This document shows, one piece after another, positions 6,119 through 10,422 of a DNA stretch of 10,422 bases. The notes under the pieces are model-generated. The model was given only the letters and a program-made list of their open reading frames with translations. It made no database searches and was not told the DNA's origin. Numbering within the stretch: position 1 is the stretch's first letter; every line of letters begins with the position of its first letter. The translations under genes and the position numbers were made by a program. This stretch comes from Syntrophaceae bacterium UBA5619 (GTDB lineage Bacteria; Desulfobacterota; Syntrophia; Syntrophales; UBA5619): assembly GCA_002424545.1 (NCBI GenBank), contig DIKL01000010.1:25710-36131 (forward strand), in the 5' to 3' direction.

Positions 6119-6565
6119 ATGCGCATCAGGGTATCAGGCGTTTTCGAGCGGGCGGGGGAGATCCTCTGCATGAAGTATATCTACGGCGGGAAGGAGGTTT
6201 TTTCGCTGCCGGGCGGCGGCGTGGATCAGGACACGCCCCTGCGGGAGGCGATCGTCAGTGAATGGCGGGAAGAGCTCGGCGTCAAGCTCGACATCGGCGA
6301 CATCATCCTGATCGGCGAGGCGCCGGCCACCAAACGGCACCCGCAGACGCTGCACATCGTCTTCGAGGCGCTCGAGATCCGCGGGATCCCCAAGATCCGG
6401 TCGGACAAGACCCGTTCGCTCGACATCGCCTGGGTTCCGGTGGAGAAATTGCCGAAAACGCCCCTCTATCCCGACGTCGGGAAAAAACTGCACCAGTGGC
6501 TGACCTCCGCGCCGCGAAGATCCCTTGAATTCATCGGGAACTGCATGGAAAGAGGATTCTGGTAG
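6119..6565 (+). CDS. Nudix hydrolase with altered Nudix box
   Basis: Nudix enzymes hydrolyse nucleoside diphosphates linked to another group (oxidised dNTPs, ADP-ribose, NAD derivatives, CoA). The 148-aa product has the compact beta-alpha-beta layout: RVSGVFERAGEILCMKY, then SLPGGGVDQD, then SEWREELGV (47-55). Against G-x5-E-x7-REUxEExGU, the metal-binding glutamates E48, E51 and E52 and G54 are kept, but the first Glu is T39 and the Arg is S47. The later TLHIVFEAL strand and IAWVPVEKLPKTPLYPDV segment match the usual C-terminal part. The substrate cannot be read from the sequence. The start at 6119 follows AAAGGGGAG closely; an upstream in-frame ATG at 6080 lacks a ribosome site. It follows the HMGL-like gene by 84 bases and is convergent with the DUF4412-like gene, with only 32 bases between the stops and no clear terminator there. 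Confidence 0.88.
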   Translation: MRIRVSGVFERAGEILCMKYIYGGKEVFSLPGGGVDQDTPLREAIVSEWREELGVKLDIGDIILIGEAPATKRHPQTLHIVFEALEIRGIPKIRSDKTRSLDIAWVPVEKLPKTPLYPDVGKKLHQWLTSAPRRSLEFIGNCMERGFW

Positions 6566-6597
6566 CGGCGCCGAGCGGGGAAGTCGGAACCTTACGA

Positions 6598-7284
6598 TCA
6601 CGGTTTGAGCGGTCGCTGTCCCTTGGGGAGATTCTTCATCATCTCCTCGATGTTTCCCATGCCGCCCAGGCCCATGACTTCCGGCATGCTGTTGACCTTC
6701 CTGTAATCCCCGGGAACCGCGAACATGGAGGCCTTGGCCGCGCCCAACCGGACATCCTTGAACTTCATGACCATCTTGCCTCCCGACCCCGGGTATTGCG
6801 GGTTCGCGGGGACGCTCATTTCCGTTTGAATCGTGAAGCCCTTGAGATCCTCGGCCTCCCAGAGGGTGGCCCTGAATTTTTCCCCGGGTTGGCTCTTCCG
6901 GTAAAAGGTCGCATCGTATTTGATGCACGGGTGACCGTCGATCGTATCGGTTCCCACCTTCTTCTTTTCGAAGACCACATCCGGATTGTATGGATCCGGG
7001 GCGTTCCCGCGGTCCTGGATCGGCTGTTCGAAGTAGGTCTTGTTGACCGTATTGAGCATGATGGTCTTCTTGGCATCCGCAAGATTGATGGTCACCAGAC
7101 CCTTCATGGCCGGATTTTCCACGCGGCTCTTCGCCCCCATCTGCGCCATGGGCATTTCCATTCCCGCAGAAACCATGGTCGCCGTGAAATTATCCGGCGG
7201 GGCCGCAAGGACGGACGATCCGGCGAACAAAATACCGGCCGTAAAGAAAAGCGACGCCAGATATCGGATACTTGTTTTCGTCAT
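6598..7284 (-). CDS. Exported DUF4412-like protein
   Basis: The 228-aa product starts MTKTSIRYLASLFF and has a clear Sec signal peptide (hydrophobic LASLFFTAGILFAGSSVLA, predicted cleavage around A27/A28, no lipobox Cys). It is therefore probably periplasmic. The mature part is Met-rich near its start (MVSAGMEMPMAQMG at about 37-50). It then has strands such as GLVTINLADAKKTIMLN, NKTYFEQPI and a KKVGTDTIDGHPCIKYDATF segment. These match what I know of DUF4412 proteins, beta-rich and possibly LolA/LolB-like in fold, whose function is unknown. The C-terminus is Gly/Met-rich (MGLGGMGNIEEMMKNL). The start is decided by AAGGAGG 5 bases before the ATG at 7284; the TTG at 7302 is rejected. It lies 21 bases after carB on the same strand, with its ribosome site in that gap, so it is probably the last gene of a carB transcript. 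Confidence 0.8.
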   Translation of the reverse strand: MTKTSIRYLASLFFTAGILFAGSSVLAAPPDNFTATMVSAGMEMPMAQMGAKSRVENPAMKGLVTINLADAKKTIMLNTVNKTYFEQPIQDRGNAPDPYNPDVVFEKKKVGTDTIDGHPCIKYDATFYRKSQPGEKFRATLWEAEDLKGFTIQTEMSVPANPQYPGSGGKMVMKFKDVRLGAAKASMFAVPGDYRKVNSMPEVMGLGGMGNIEEMMKNLPKGQRPLKP

Positions 7285-7305
7285 ACCTGCCTCCTTCTTC
7301 AATCC

Positions 7306-10422
<3,117 letters not shown>

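Noticed and set aside
6566..6597. Possible bidirectional terminator between the convergent Nudix and DUF4412-like genes
   Set aside because: The 32-base gap contains no stem followed by a T-run on either strand.

Overview
The window looks like ordinary chromosomal DNA from a GC-rich Gram-negative bacterium. My best guess is a deltaproteobacterium (Desulfobacterota, perhaps near Syntrophales). This placement is an inference from three things: ClpS-ClpA beside a murein hydrolase of the MltB family, a DUF4412-type exported protein, and an HMG-CoA-lyase-like enzyme of a kind I associate with anaerobic deltaproteobacteria. No rRNA, tRNA, transposase, integrase, phage gene or CRISPR array was recognised.

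Layout from left to right: (1) 1-1828, minus strand: clpS followed by clpA. clpA starts at 1454 and runs off the left edge. Together they encode the N-degron adaptor and the unfoldase of ClpAP. A near-consensus sigma70 promoter for clpS lies in the last codons of the upstream gene. (2) 1884-2510, minus strand: two small genes. One encodes a 110-aa protein with a winged-helix-like C-terminal half, whose start codon sits inside a perfect inverted repeat. The other encodes a 59-aa, very lysine-rich protein that is too short for many gene finders. (3) 2650-4611, minus strand: two cell-wall enzymes in tandem, an L,D-transpeptidase (YkuD) and then an MltB-type lytic transglycosylase. (4) 4730-6565, plus strand: a promoter, a DRE-TIM metallolyase/pyruvate carboxyltransferase-like enzyme and a Nudix hydrolase, probably one operon. 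(5) 6598-10422, minus strand: carB, whose first ~30 codons are beyond the right edge, followed 21 bases later by a secreted DUF4412-like protein.

The themes are regulated proteolysis (ClpS/ClpA), peptidoglycan remodelling (L,D-transpeptidase and lytic transglycosylase), acyl-CoA or keto-acid chemistry (HMGL-like), nucleotide housekeeping (Nudix) and arginine/pyrimidine precursor synthesis (CarB). I do not see a clear new multigene system. The points most worth checking are the HMGL-like enzyme whose usual catalytic cysteine position is Gln, the start-codon hairpin and palindrome of the small HTH gene, the altered Nudix box, and the link of a DUF4412 secreted protein to carB. Several starts were moved downstream of the longest open frame because a strong Shine-Dalgarno sequence marks an internal ATG.
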